A stretch of DNA of 6,221 nt from NCBI GenBank assembly GCA_027858595.1, contig JAQICK010000197.1, positions 1 through 6,221 on the forward strand, in the 5' to 3' direction. Positions 1 through 6,000 of the stretch are shown piece by piece (the stretch's first letter is position 1; each line of letters starts with the position of its first letter). Made by a program: the position numbers and the translations under genes. The DNA comes from Melioribacteraceae bacterium. GTDB taxonomy: Bacteria > Bacteroidota > Ignavibacteria > Ignavibacteriales > Melioribacteraceae. The notes beneath the pieces are model-generated. The model saw only the letters and a program-made list of their open reading frames with translations. It did no database searches and was not told the DNA's origin.

Positions 1-107
1 TAAAAAAACATACAAAACACAAAAATTAAACTAACTCAAGTTTAACATGGGGAGGACTATATATTGGCATATTTGGAGGGCAGCCAATTTATATATTTGT
101 CTTTACC

Positions 108-866
108 CTGAATCGCTGGCAAATAGAAAAGGATTATATTTTATCTTGGATTTTACAAGGTATCGCTTTTCACAATAAAATTTCCAAAGCAATTGTCTTT
201 AAGGGTGGAACAGTTTTGAAAAAGGTTTATTTTGAACATTATCGTTTTTCAGAAGATTTAGATTTTACCTTATTAGACGACAGCATTTCAAATCAGCAAA
301 TATTTAATTACTTCAAGGAAATTTTTGAGTATGTAAAAGAAGAAGCAAATATTCCATTAGAAATTCTTGATAACAATGAACACTCTGATGGCGGAATAAA
401 TTTTTATATCAGTTATCTCGGTCCGCTTGGTGGAATGGGTACAAACAAACGAGTAAAAGTTGATATATCCAGAAGCGAAATATTACAATTTGCTCCAATA
501 GATAAAGATGTTTTTCTTACCTTTACAGACCAAGATGAACACAAACTTCTTTGCTACTCACTTGAAGAAATTCTTGTTGAGAAAATGCGTTCTGTTATGC
601 AGCGAATGCAAGCAAGAGATTTTTATGATATCTGGTATTTAACAGAAATATATGGATTAGAAACAGATTTTTATCTGAATGAATTTATAGAAAAGTGCAA
701 AAATAAAGATATAAATGCTTCGGATTTTTTCGTAAAATTAGAACAACGTTTACCACAATATAAAGCTCGGTGGCAAAAATCTATGAAAGACCAAATAAAG
801 GATTTACCTGAATTTGAACAAGTTGAAAGAGAAACAATGCGACATTTGCGAAAATTAGAAATATAG
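108..866 (+). CDS. AbiEii/AbiGii-family nucleotidyltransferase toxin, N-terminus unresolved
   Basis: Members of this family are the toxin half of AbiE-type (type IV) toxin-antitoxin and phage-abortive systems; they are cytoplasmic nucleotidyltransferases. Numbering from position 108, the sequence shows WQIEKDYILSWIL (4-16), the signature FKGGTVLKK (31-39), SEDLDF with the paired acidic residues (48-53), a further acidic strand KVDIS (117-121), and the C-terminal LEEILVEKMR...QARDFYDIWYL (about 153-178). The first ordinary start codon is TTG at 216, but starting there would cut through the KGGT signature, so translation must begin upstream. The frame is open back to 30 without ATG, GTG or TTG. 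I used the CTG at 108 as a placeholder because family-like sequence begins just after it. A non-standard start or a damaged 5' end is possible. No AbiEi antitoxin gene is visible; it would normally lie upstream, outside the window. The family assignment is confident, the start is not. Confidence 0.85.
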   Translation: MNRWQIEKDYILSWILQGIAFHNKISKAIVFKGGTVLKKVYFEHYRFSEDLDFTLLDDSISNQQIFNYFKEIFEYVKEEANIPLEILDNNEHSDGGINFYISYLGPLGGMGTNKRVKVDISRSEILQFAPIDKDVFLTFTDQDEHKLLCYSLEEILVEKMRSVMQRMQARDFYDIWYLTEIYGLETDFYLNEFIEKCKNKDINASDFFVKLEQRLPQYKARWQKSMKDQIKDLPEFEQVERETMRHLRKLEI

Positions 867-998
867 ACGAGATTAAATGAAAGTAACGGATAGGTTAAAA
901 CAGTATTGGTTATGATTCTTGCAAATGTAGATTTGGAAGCCGCAAAAAATCGCCTAGAAAAAGCAGATGGTTTTGTAAGAAAAGCAATAGCTGGATAA
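867..998 (+). pseudogene. murQ: Remnant of the 3' end of murQ (N-acetylmuramic acid 6-phosphate etherase)
   Basis: Reading on in the same frame after the AbiEii stop gives a peptide of about 43 codons resembling the C-terminal helical end of MurQ: RLNESNG, then a TAG stop at 891-893, then VKTVLVMI and LEAAKNRLEKADGFVRKAIAG, ending at TAA 996-998. In MurQ proteins the pattern GG(x)VKTAIVM, followed by an (E/A)AxxxLexa(n/d)GfvRxAI tail, closes the protein. MurQ cleaves the lactyl ether of MurNAc 6-phosphate in cell-wall recycling. This piece lacks the whole sugar-isomerase (SIS) catalytic part and carries an internal stop, so it cannot be functional. It probably marks where the accessory segment joined or replaced a former murQ locus. 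The assignment is by eye from a short stretch. Confidence 0.62.
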
Positions 999-1030
999 AC
1001 GATTTATTTCGTAGCATATATTGTAATTTA

Positions 1031-1074
1031 TAACATAAAGTCATGCTATACACAATGGGTGTATTGGGATGTTG
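1031..1074 (+). repeat. Imperfect inverted repeat upstream of the unknown gene (attC-like?)
   Basis: An outer arm TAACAT (1031-1036) pairs with ATGTTG (1069-1074, one G-T wobble). An inner arm ATACAC (1048-1053) pairs with GTGTAT (1059-1064) around the loop AATGG. The two-stem layout with AAC on the left and GTT on the right recalls the R''/L''/L'/R' plan of integron attC sites. The flanks (TTATAAC and GTTGGCA) do not fit the RYYYAAC/GTTRRRY core consensus well, and the spacers are unequal (11 and 4 nt). The pairing is real; the attC reading is speculative. Confidence 0.3.
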
Positions 1075-1088
1075 GCAGTAATCAGAAA

Positions 1089-1853
1089 ATGAAGAACGTA
1101 ATTGAAAAGCTAAAGGAATACAGTAATCAAATCGACTTAAAAAAACGGTTTGACTATAATTTCGATGTTTCTGATGAGATATTTAATTCTTCAGAATCTA
1201 AACAACTTTCTGCCGAAGATAATCCATTTGAACAGAACATTAAGCTTAAATGGATTTTAAAGGAAAAATATGCAAGTAATTCTGATTCAATTTCAATTGA
1301 CTTTTGGATAATAAACAATTGGGGAGGAATTAGAGGTTTTAAGCCAACTGAGCGGAATATTGAAAAAATTCAAAAATTCAAAAAGCAACTTGATAAACGT
1401 AGATTGTCATTGGACTCTTTTAGCACGATTTCTTCTCTTTCAAAACTTTCTTCATTTGCTGACCCTGACAACTTTGTTATTTATGATTCAAGAGTAATTT
1501 ATACTCTAAATTGGTTAATTCTAACTTGTGAAAATCAAGAGGGATTAAAGGAAAAATATTTTCCGATGCCAAGTGGAAGAAACAGAATAATATCTGATTT
1601 CGATATGAATACAATAGTAAATATTTCACATATTTCTGAATACGCTGACAAAGTTGAATTATACGTGTCGCAACAGAAAGCTTACTTTGAATTTTGCAAT
1701 TTCATCAAAGAAAACACAAAGGAAATTTATGGTGAAAAATCAAAACCATATGAACTCGAAATGTTGTTGTTTACATTAGCAGACAGAGAAATATTTGAAG
1801 AATTAAAAGGAAAAACAAAAATAACTATTGCCAACAATGTATATAAAAAATAA
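1089..1853 (+). CDS. Conserved-looking hypothetical protein, 254 residues
   Basis: I cannot name a function. The protein is soluble in appearance, charged and mostly helical, with no signal peptide or membrane segment. Stretches that look conserved are FWIINNWGGIRGFK (72-85), the SSLSKLSSFADPDNFVIYDSRV block (115-136) followed by LNWLI (140-144), FPMPSGRN (158-165) and YELEMLLFTLADREI (221-235). I have an impression of similar unnamed proteins in variable genomic regions, but no family name. The frame is also open to a GTG at 1059 (10 residues longer). I prefer ATG 1089 because the GTG lies inside a hairpin and the extra residues look non-protein-like; no clear Shine-Dalgarno supports either. 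It stands alone between the murQ remnant and the HAD gene, with imperfect hairpins on both sides. Coding status is firm from its length and composition in an AT-rich sequence. Confidence 0.8.
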   Translation: MKNVIEKLKEYSNQIDLKKRFDYNFDVSDEIFNSSESKQLSAEDNPFEQNIKLKWILKEKYASNSDSISIDFWIINNWGGIRGFKPTERNIEKIQKFKKQLDKRRLSLDSFSTISSLSKLSSFADPDNFVIYDSRVIYTLNWLILTCENQEGLKEKYFPMPSGRNRIISDFDMNTIVNISHISEYADKVELYVSQQKAYFEFCNFIKENTKEIYGEKSKPYELEMLLFTLADREIFEELKGKTKITIANNVYKK

Positions 1854-1901
1854 GCGAGATAATAGTAATATCAAGGCTTGTAGTCCGTTTGAACTTCCTT
1901 G

Positions 1902-1955
1902 TAACATGAAAGATTTGTGATTCGAAATCGCTTGCTTTTCATATGCTTCCCGTTA
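1902..1955 (+). repeat. Imperfect hairpin downstream of the unknown gene (attC-like?)
   Basis: TAAC (1902-1905) pairs with GTTA (1952-1955); directly inside, ATGAAA (1906-1911) pairs with TTTCAT (1937-1942); at the tip, GTGATT (1917-1922) pairs with AATCGC (1926-1931, one wobble) around CGA. The right side has a 9-nt bulge (1943-1951). It starts 48 bp after the stop of the unknown gene. The outer TAACAT and GTT ends match the plan of the hairpin before that gene. There is no T-run, so it is not a clear terminator. An integron attC-like role is only a possibility. Confidence 0.3.
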
Positions 1956-1980
1956 AAAAACAATCAATAAACTAAAAAAA

Positions 1981-2559
1981 ATGAGAAAAATACCCAAAAA
2001 TATAAAAGCTCTTATCTTCGATTGCGACGGAACATTAGTTGACACAATGCCTTTGCACATGGAAGCTTGGAAAAAAGCATTTGAGATAAACGGACGTGAA
2101 TTTCCTCATGAATTTATAGATAGCCTTAAAGGAGCTCCATTGCCGGAAATTGTTCAAATGTACAATGAAAAATTTAATGACAATCTTGATTTTCAAAAAA
2201 TTGGAAAAGCCAAAAAACATTTTACACATGAGTCAATAAAAACAGCTAAAGCAATTCAGCCTGTCGTAGATGTTGCAATTAAAAATAAAAATTTAATGCC
2301 AATGTCTGTTGCTTCTGGTGGATCGGAATATAATGTGCACACATCATTAAACTCAATAGGAATATTGGATTTATTTTATCCAGTTTTAACATCTAAAAAC
2401 AATATTCCTGCAAAACCAAATCCAGATATATTTTTGGAGTGTGCAAAGCAAATGAATGTTTCACCAGAAGATTGCCTTGTATTTGAAGATGGCGATTTTG
2501 GCTTAGAGGCTGCGGAGCGTGCAGGAATGCAGTCTGTTGATGTGAGAAAATATTTGTAA
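1981..2559 (+). CDS. yqaB: YqaB-like HAD phosphatase (fructose-1-phosphate / beta-phosphoglucomutase-like subfamily)
   Basis: This is a complete HAD-superfamily hydrolase of 192 residues, close to the 188 of E. coli YqaB, which dephosphorylates fructose 1-phosphate and related small sugar phosphates in the cytoplasm. Motif I is FDCDGTLVD with nucleophile D14 and acid/base D16; motif II is S112 in VASGG; motif III is K145 in AKPNPDIF; motif IV is E169-D170 in VFEDGDFGLEAAERAGM. The ending GMQSVDVRKYL closely resembles the E. coli YqaB tail. The helical cap lies between about residues 22 and 85. All catalytic residues are present, so it should be active; the substrate is inferred and could be another hexose phosphate. 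ATG 1981 follows an A-rich leader without a clear Shine-Dalgarno. The DCC-family gene follows 91 bp downstream on the same strand. Confidence 0.9.
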   Translation: MRKIPKNIKALIFDCDGTLVDTMPLHMEAWKKAFEINGREFPHEFIDSLKGAPLPEIVQMYNEKFNDNLDFQKIGKAKKHFTHESIKTAKAIQPVVDVAIKNKNLMPMSVASGGSEYNVHTSLNSIGILDLFYPVLTSKNNIPAKPNPDIFLECAKQMNVSPEDCLVFEDGDFGLEAAERAGMQSVDVRKYL

Positions 2560-2650
2560 AAAGACACATCGTATCTTCAACATTTAATTGAGTATAGCAG
2601 AAAAATTTTAGGAATCTTTTTGAAAAACATAAAACATATTTGGGAGAGTA

Positions 2651-3052
2651 GTGGAGAACAAGCAAGTAATAATTTTTGATGGAGTGTGCAATTTTTGTAA
2701 TGCTGCAGTTAACTTTATTATAAAACGAGATAAAAAACAAAAATTTATATTCACCACAAGGCAAAGTTCTTTTGGAAAAAAAATAATTTCAAAACACTTA
2801 AAATCAAAATGGGATAATGACACAATTGTTCTAATAAAAAATGATAATTGTTTTACCCATTCAGAAGCTGTTTTTGAAATAATAGATGATTTAAGCGGGC
2901 ATTGGAGACTTTTATTTATATTTAAAATCCTACCAATTAAATTTCGTAATTATTTATACAAACAACTAGCAAAACACAGATATTCCATATTTGGTAAAAG
3001 GGAAGTTTGCATGATTCCAAATCATGAATTGAAAAGTAGATTTATTTCTTAA
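2651..3052 (+). CDS. DCC-family (DUF393, YuxK-like) thiol-disulfide oxidoreductase-like protein
   Basis: This is a small 133-residue protein of the DCC family, named for its N-terminal DxxCxxC motif. Here that is FDGVCNFCN (9-17), with C13 and C16 forming a thioredoxin-like redox pair. Other family marks are HSEAVFEI (70-77), the block HRYSIFGKREVCMIP (109-123) and the ending LKSRFIS. Family length is usually about 110-150, so it is full length. The physiological substrate is not established for this family. The start is GTG 2651, supported by GGGAGA at 2642-2647 and because the motif sits at the usual distance from the N-terminus. It lies downstream of the HAD gene, possibly in one transcript, and converges on the atypical SDR with 21 bp between the two stops. 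Confidence 0.9.
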   Translation: MENKQVIIFDGVCNFCNAAVNFIIKRDKKQKFIFTTRQSSFGKKIISKHLKSKWDNDTIVLIKNDNCFTHSEAVFEIIDDLSGHWRLLFIFKILPIKFRNYLYKQLAKHRYSIFGKREVCMIPNHELKSRFIS

Positions 3053-3073
3053 AATTCAGCTAATAAATTAATT

Positions 3074-3733
3074 CTATTTTCCAGTGTTTCTAATATCAAC
3101 ACACTCCAAAATATTTTTTGCGTACCCATTTAGAGTAACGCTTATCATAGAATTCCCAAGTTCTTCTAAAGTACCAACATATTTTGGAAATATTTTTTCA
3201 AAAACTGGATAAAAAGGAGAAAGAAAAGAGTAAGCCTTATAAGCATTTGTTAATCCTTTGATAGGCTGAATATATCCAGGTCTAAACATATATGTTGCTT
3301 TAAATGGAAGTTTCATCAAATCATTTTCTGTTTTACCTTTAACACGTGCCCACATACTTTTTCCTTTTTCTGAGCTGTCAGTTCCAACACCCGAAACATA
3401 TGTAAATGTCATATCAGGATTTAACTTGACTAAAGTGTTAGCAAAATTTAAGGTTAGCTCATAAGTTAGGCGAGTGTATTCTTCTTCCTTTTTTCGAATA
3501 GATGAAACCCCAGAACAAAAATAGCAAGCATTGTATCCAGTGAGTTTCTCTTCAATTAAAGATAAATCCATAAAATCTTTGTGGATTATTTCTGATAATT
3601 TTGGATGATTTACTCCGCAAGATTTTCTATTTATTACGAGGACTGATTCAACGTTTTGATTTTGTAAACATTGATGCAAAACACCTTCTCCAACCATTCC
3701 TGTTGAACCTGTTATTATTGCATTAATTTTCAT
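3074..3733 (-). CDS. Atypical SDR / NAD(P)-binding epimerase-like protein
   Basis: This 219-residue Rossmann-fold protein has the dinucleotide-binding motif ITGSTGMVGEGVL (7-19). Next come NRKS at the end of the second strand (35-38), the FCSGVSS region (72-78), the strand TYVSGVGTD (111-119) and RPGYIQP (151-157). It resembles atypical SDRs of the NmrA/HTATIP2-like type, which bind NAD(P) but often have unknown substrates. Where classical SDRs have YxxxK it reads SMWARVKGKTE (126-136), so the tyrosine is replaced by W128 while K132 is kept. As I recall, this is a feature of the subfamily. It could act as a redox sensor or chaperone-like protein rather than a dehydrogenase. It starts 7 bp after the stop of the lipoprotein gene and is probably cotranscribed with it. 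Confidence 0.85.
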   Translation of the reverse strand: MKINAIITGSTGMVGEGVLHQCLQNQNVESVLVINRKSCGVNHPKLSEIIHKDFMDLSLIEEKLTGYNACYFCSGVSSIRKKEEEYTRLTYELTLNFANTLVKLNPDMTFTYVSGVGTDSSEKGKSMWARVKGKTENDLMKLPFKATYMFRPGYIQPIKGLTNAYKAYSFLSPFYPVFEKIFPKYVGTLEELGNSMISVTLNGYAKNILECVDIRNTGK

Positions 3734-3738
3734 TTTAT

Positions 3739-3742
3739 TCCT
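3739..3742 (-). promoter_or_regulatory. Ribosome binding site overlapping the upstream gene's stop
   Basis: On the minus strand AGGA lies 5 nt before the ATG of the atypical SDR and overlaps the TAG stop (3741-3743) of the lipoprotein gene. This arrangement suggests translational coupling of the two genes. Confidence 0.6.
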
Positions 3743-4745
3743 AATTTAGTAATAATGTTGCTTTTAGTGGAAAGTGATCTGAAATACTTATCGAGTCAAC
3801 TTTTACATTATCAACCCCAATTGATTTAACTTTAATCTTTTTTAGATTCAGATTCTCGAGCCTATCGTAAGCAAGAAAATAATCAAAGCGTCTTGAAGCC
3901 TTTCGGGATCTAAACGCAAAAGTATATTCTTGATTTGTACCATGAAATTCTTTGTGCAAATCTCGTGGTGAACCCAAATGTTTTATAAATACATTAAACC
4001 GTTCTTGGTTGTATGCGTCGCTATTAAAATCACCGGCAAGCAAAACGGCTAAATTTTCCGAATTAGTAATTTTCCCAGAACCGCTAGCAATCTTTACAGA
4101 AGTATTTATAAAATTATAAATTTGATCAAGCTGAAAAAGCTTGTGTTCACGAGTTCCAATTGCTTGCACGTGAGTTGTAAATAAAAACAATTGTGTTGAA
4201 TCATTTATATTAAATAGTGTTCCGAGCACAGACTTATTTGCTAGAAAATCATTTGTCTTTGACCATTCTTTTTCGAGGACTTTATGAATTACACCATTGG
4301 AATTATTTATGTCCTTACCAAAATCAATTTCGGATAAATCAACTCTTGGATATTTACTCATTAAAAATAGACCAGCATCCTGAAACAGAAATTCTGGAGA
4401 TCTATTATAGTCTACTCTTGAAATTATGGTTTGGTAATGGTTTTTTGATTTTTCAACTACTTCATCTCGTGTGCTTTCATCAAATAATTCTTGAAAGACA
4501 ACGAAATCAAAGTCTGCATTTTTGATAAACTCAACAAGACTATCAACTTCATTTTCTTGTTTATCGTAAATTGCTTTTATGTTATAAGTAACTATGCTGA
4601 TTTCACTTCGTTTTTCATAAAAAGACACATCGGAATTATTTATGTTGTTTAAATAATCTACAGAAGAGCATGAAATCAACATCATAAATGATAAAATGAA
4701 TATTGTAATTGATATATAGAATTTTTGCTTCGTTTTATTTGACAT
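3741..4745 (-). CDS. Endonuclease/exonuclease/phosphatase-family lipoprotein, neutral sphingomyelinase-like
   Basis: Positions are numbered from a TTG at 4748; the following ATG at 4745 (residue 2) is the likelier start. An N-terminal hydrophobic stretch (11-25) ends in the lipobox LISC with C27, so the protein should be an exported, lipid-anchored enzyme. The Mg-dependent DNase I-like fold follows: TYNIK with N56, FQELFD with E87, GLFLMSKYP (126-134), TTHVQA with H193, AGDFNSD with D240 and N242, RRFDYFLA with D289, and SDHFPLKATL with D324-H325. All catalytic positions appear present. The ELFD, SKYP and THVQA variants recall bacterial sphingomyelinase C, so phospholipid or sphingolipid phosphodiesterase activity is plausible. 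The fold also includes nucleases and inositol phosphatases, so the substrate is open. Length (334) suits the family. It is followed at 7 bp by the atypical SDR. Confidence 0.88.
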   Translation of the reverse strand: MSNKTKQKFYISITIFILSFMMLISCSSVDYLNNINNSDVSFYEKRSEISIVTYNIKAIYDKQENEVDSLVEFIKNADFDFVVFQELFDESTRDEVVEKSKNHYQTIISRVDYNRSPEFLFQDAGLFLMSKYPRVDLSEIDFGKDINNSNGVIHKVLEKEWSKTNDFLANKSVLGTLFNINDSTQLFLFTTHVQAIGTREHKLFQLDQIYNFINTSVKIASGSGKITNSENLAVLLAGDFNSDAYNQERFNVFIKHLGSPRDLHKEFHGTNQEYTFAFRSRKASRRFDYFLAYDRLENLNLKKIKVKSIGVDNVKVDSISISDHFPLKATLLLN

Positions 4746-4878
4746 CAATTTAAATTAACCTTTTTTTACTAAGTGTTCTTAAATATACTACAATTTGGGG
4801 GCTATTTTATAGCTGAGTATAAATCAATGATTTGGAGAAGGTGAAAACAATTGGAATTATTAAATAATTCGTCGCTTC

Positions 4879-4905
4879 TCAACAAAAAATTAAATCAGTT
4901 GTTGA
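4879..4905. repeat. Perfect 7-bp inverted repeat
   Basis: TCAACAA (4879-4885) and TTGTTGA (4899-4905) are perfect complements around a 13-nt AT-rich spacer. It lies upstream of the lipoprotein gene and could be an operator or a weak hairpin. No T-run follows on the minus strand. Chance occurrence in AT-rich DNA is possible. Confidence 0.4.
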
Positions 4906-4950
4906 TAAAAACTATTAAATTGTCTTCAAAAGGAATCAAAACCAAAACAA

Positions 4951-4985
4951 ATGCCTAGCACTCTTAAGCCAAGAGTGCCAAGCAT
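4951..4985. promoter_or_regulatory. CIRCE-like inverted repeat (HrcA operator?) or SDR terminator
   Basis: The core CTAGCACTC (4955-4963), 9-nt spacer, GAGTGCCAA (4973-4981) matches the CIRCE consensus TTAGCACTC-N9-GAGTGCTAA at 16 of 18 positions with the exact spacer. CIRCE is bound by the heat-shock repressor HrcA. The symmetry extends to 15-bp arms (4951-4965 and 4971-4985) with two mismatches and a 5-nt loop. Read on the minus strand, the stem lies 71 nt past the SDR stop and is followed by a T-rich stretch, so a Rho-independent terminator of the SDR is a real alternative. No groES, groEL, dnaK or hrcA is adjacent; the nearest downstream start is the lipoprotein gene about 205 bp away. 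Confidence 0.5.
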
Positions 4986-5055
4986 ATATGTAGCAGAATT
5001 GTTTAAATTAATATAGTTGAACGCGTCCATCTTGACGTGAAACATTGCCATGCTT

Positions 5056-5955
5056 TCAATTTAATTTAATTTTAGTCAACTCTTCCGAAACATTCCACAA
5101 TTTTTTTGCTATTGTTTCATCTTTTGCCAAAGTATTTGGTTGAACAAGTATTGGGTATCCTCTCCACTCACCAAAAGCATGTGGACCATAATAATCGCCA
5201 CTTTTTGCATTTAAATCTGTTGCGGCTCTCAAAGTTGGTAAAGTTCCTTGTTCAATTGACATTGCAAAGAATCCATTTAAAAATTCAAAAACTCCGGAAT
5301 GACGTTGAAGATCTGTTGCAGTCCAACCAGGATGTGCAGCAGTTACCAAAATGTTTTTATCCGCAAGTCGTTTTGATAGCTCCGATGTAAAATAAAGATT
5401 TGCAATTTTGCTATCGCCATATGAACGCATCGGTTTGTATTTTCTGCTTTCCCAATTGAGATCATCAAAATTAATGTTTCCAAATTTGTGTGCACCACTA
5501 CTAACAGTTACAATTCTGGAACTGGTGGTGCTTTTAATTAAATCAATCAGTTGAAGTGTTAATGCAAAATGTCCTAAATGGTTTGTCCCAAATTGTAATT
5601 CAAATCCATCCTTTGTTTTGGAGTAGGGAGGAATCATTACACCTGCGTTGTTGATTAGTATATCAAGTTTAACAAACTTACTTTTATATTCTTCAGCAAA
5701 TAATTTTACGGATGATAAGTCGGACAAATCAATTCTCATTACTTCTACATCAGCATTTTTATTCTGAGCTAGAATTTTGGTCTTTGCGTTCTCGCCTTTT
5801 TCCAAATTTCTAACTGCAATAATTACTTTTGCCTCTTTGTTAGCAAGCACTCTAACCGCTTCATATCCAATTCCACTACTGGAGCCAGTTACGATTACTA
5901 TCTTCCCTTTTTGATTTGGAATATTCTCGGCTGTCCAATGTTTATTTCTACTCAT
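5056..5955 (-). CDS. Classical short-chain dehydrogenase/reductase, retinol-dehydrogenase-like
   Basis: This complete 299-residue NAD(P)-dependent oxidoreductase has all classical SDR marks: cofactor loop TGSSSGIG (23-30), basic R49 after the second strand suggesting NADP(H), D76 in RIDLSD, NNAG (102-105), the catalytic serine in VSSGAHK (151-157), YGDSK with Y179 and K183, and HPGWTATDL (208-216). The sequence style (ENIPNQKGK start, GFELQFGTNHLGHFALT) is that of the retinol dehydrogenase/WWOX-like group. In bacteria these proteins act on varied alcohols or ketones that cannot be read from sequence. It is probably cytoplasmic. ATG 5955 is supported by a strong Shine-Dalgarno. The gene stands between a large palindromic repeat upstream and a hairpin-bearing gap downstream, so it is likely its own transcription unit or the end of one. 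Confidence 0.93.
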   Translation of the reverse strand: MSRNKHWTAENIPNQKGKIVIVTGSSSGIGYEAVRVLANKEAKVIIAVRNLEKGENAKTKILAQNKNADVEVMRIDLSDLSSVKLFAEEYKSKFVKLDILINNAGVMIPPYSKTKDGFELQFGTNHLGHFALTLQLIDLIKSTTSSRIVTVSSGAHKFGNINFDDLNWESRKYKPMRSYGDSKIANLYFTSELSKRLADKNILVTAAHPGWTATDLQRHSGVFEFLNGFFAMSIEQGTLPTLRAATDLNAKSGDYYGPHAFGEWRGYPILVQPNTLAKDETIAKKLWNVSEELTKIKLN

Positions 5956-5960
5956 AATTT

Positions 5961-5965
5961 CCTCC
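5961..5965 (-). promoter_or_regulatory. Shine-Dalgarno GGAGG of the SDR gene
   Basis: GGAGG lies 5 nt before the ATG at 5955 on the minus strand. It is the strongest ribosome binding site in the window and fixes the SDR start. Confidence 0.75.
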
Positions 5966-6000
5966 GTCTAGTTATTAAAATTATTGCAAAATATAGGGGC

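Larger units (their letters stand above)
4746..5055. other. Intergenic region with inverted repeats, no convincing gene
   Basis: This 310-bp gap separates the classical SDR from the lipoprotein gene, both on the minus strand. It holds a CIRCE-like or terminator-like hairpin (4951-4985), a 7-bp inverted repeat (4879-4905) and a small palindrome GCTAT-TTT-ATAGC (4801-4813). A 41-codon minus-strand frame (4926-5051) begins 4 bp after the SDR stop but runs through the hairpin and has no recognisable similarity. The promoter of the lipoprotein gene should lie here, but I could not place -10/-35 or Bacteroidetes -7/-33 boxes with confidence. Confidence 0.6.

Noticed and set aside
1..107. Possible end of an antitoxin gene before AbiEii
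   Set aside because: All three forward frames hold stops within this stretch (TAA at 27-29 and 43-45, TGA at 108-110 region), and none of the short peptides resembles AbiEi; too little sequence to support a gene.
2035..2823. Several overlapping minus-strand open frames across the HAD and DCC genes
   Set aside because: They are antisense to two genes with clear catalytic motifs, have no family-like sequence, and overlap each other; they are shadows.
3053..3073. Bidirectional terminator between the converging DCC and atypical SDR genes
   Set aside because: The 21-bp gap is AT-rich but I see no stable inverted repeat in it.
4217..4525. Forward frame of 102 codons inside the lipoprotein gene
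   Set aside because: It is antisense to a conserved EEP-domain coding sequence and its product is low in recognisable features.
2556..4632. 15-bp direct repeat TAAAAAGACACATCG after the HAD gene and within the lipoprotein gene
   Set aside because: One copy is inside coding sequence, the copies are 2 kb apart and A-rich, and no duplicated flanks or mobile element accompany them; probably chance.
5031..5046. parS-like sequence (TGTTTCACGT on the minus strand)
   Set aside because: Only one half of the parS palindrome TGTTTCACGTGAAACA is intact; the other half has four mismatches, and no parAB genes are nearby.
5106..5390. Forward frame of 94 codons inside the SDR gene
   Set aside because: It is antisense to the well-conserved SDR and shows no motif of its own.
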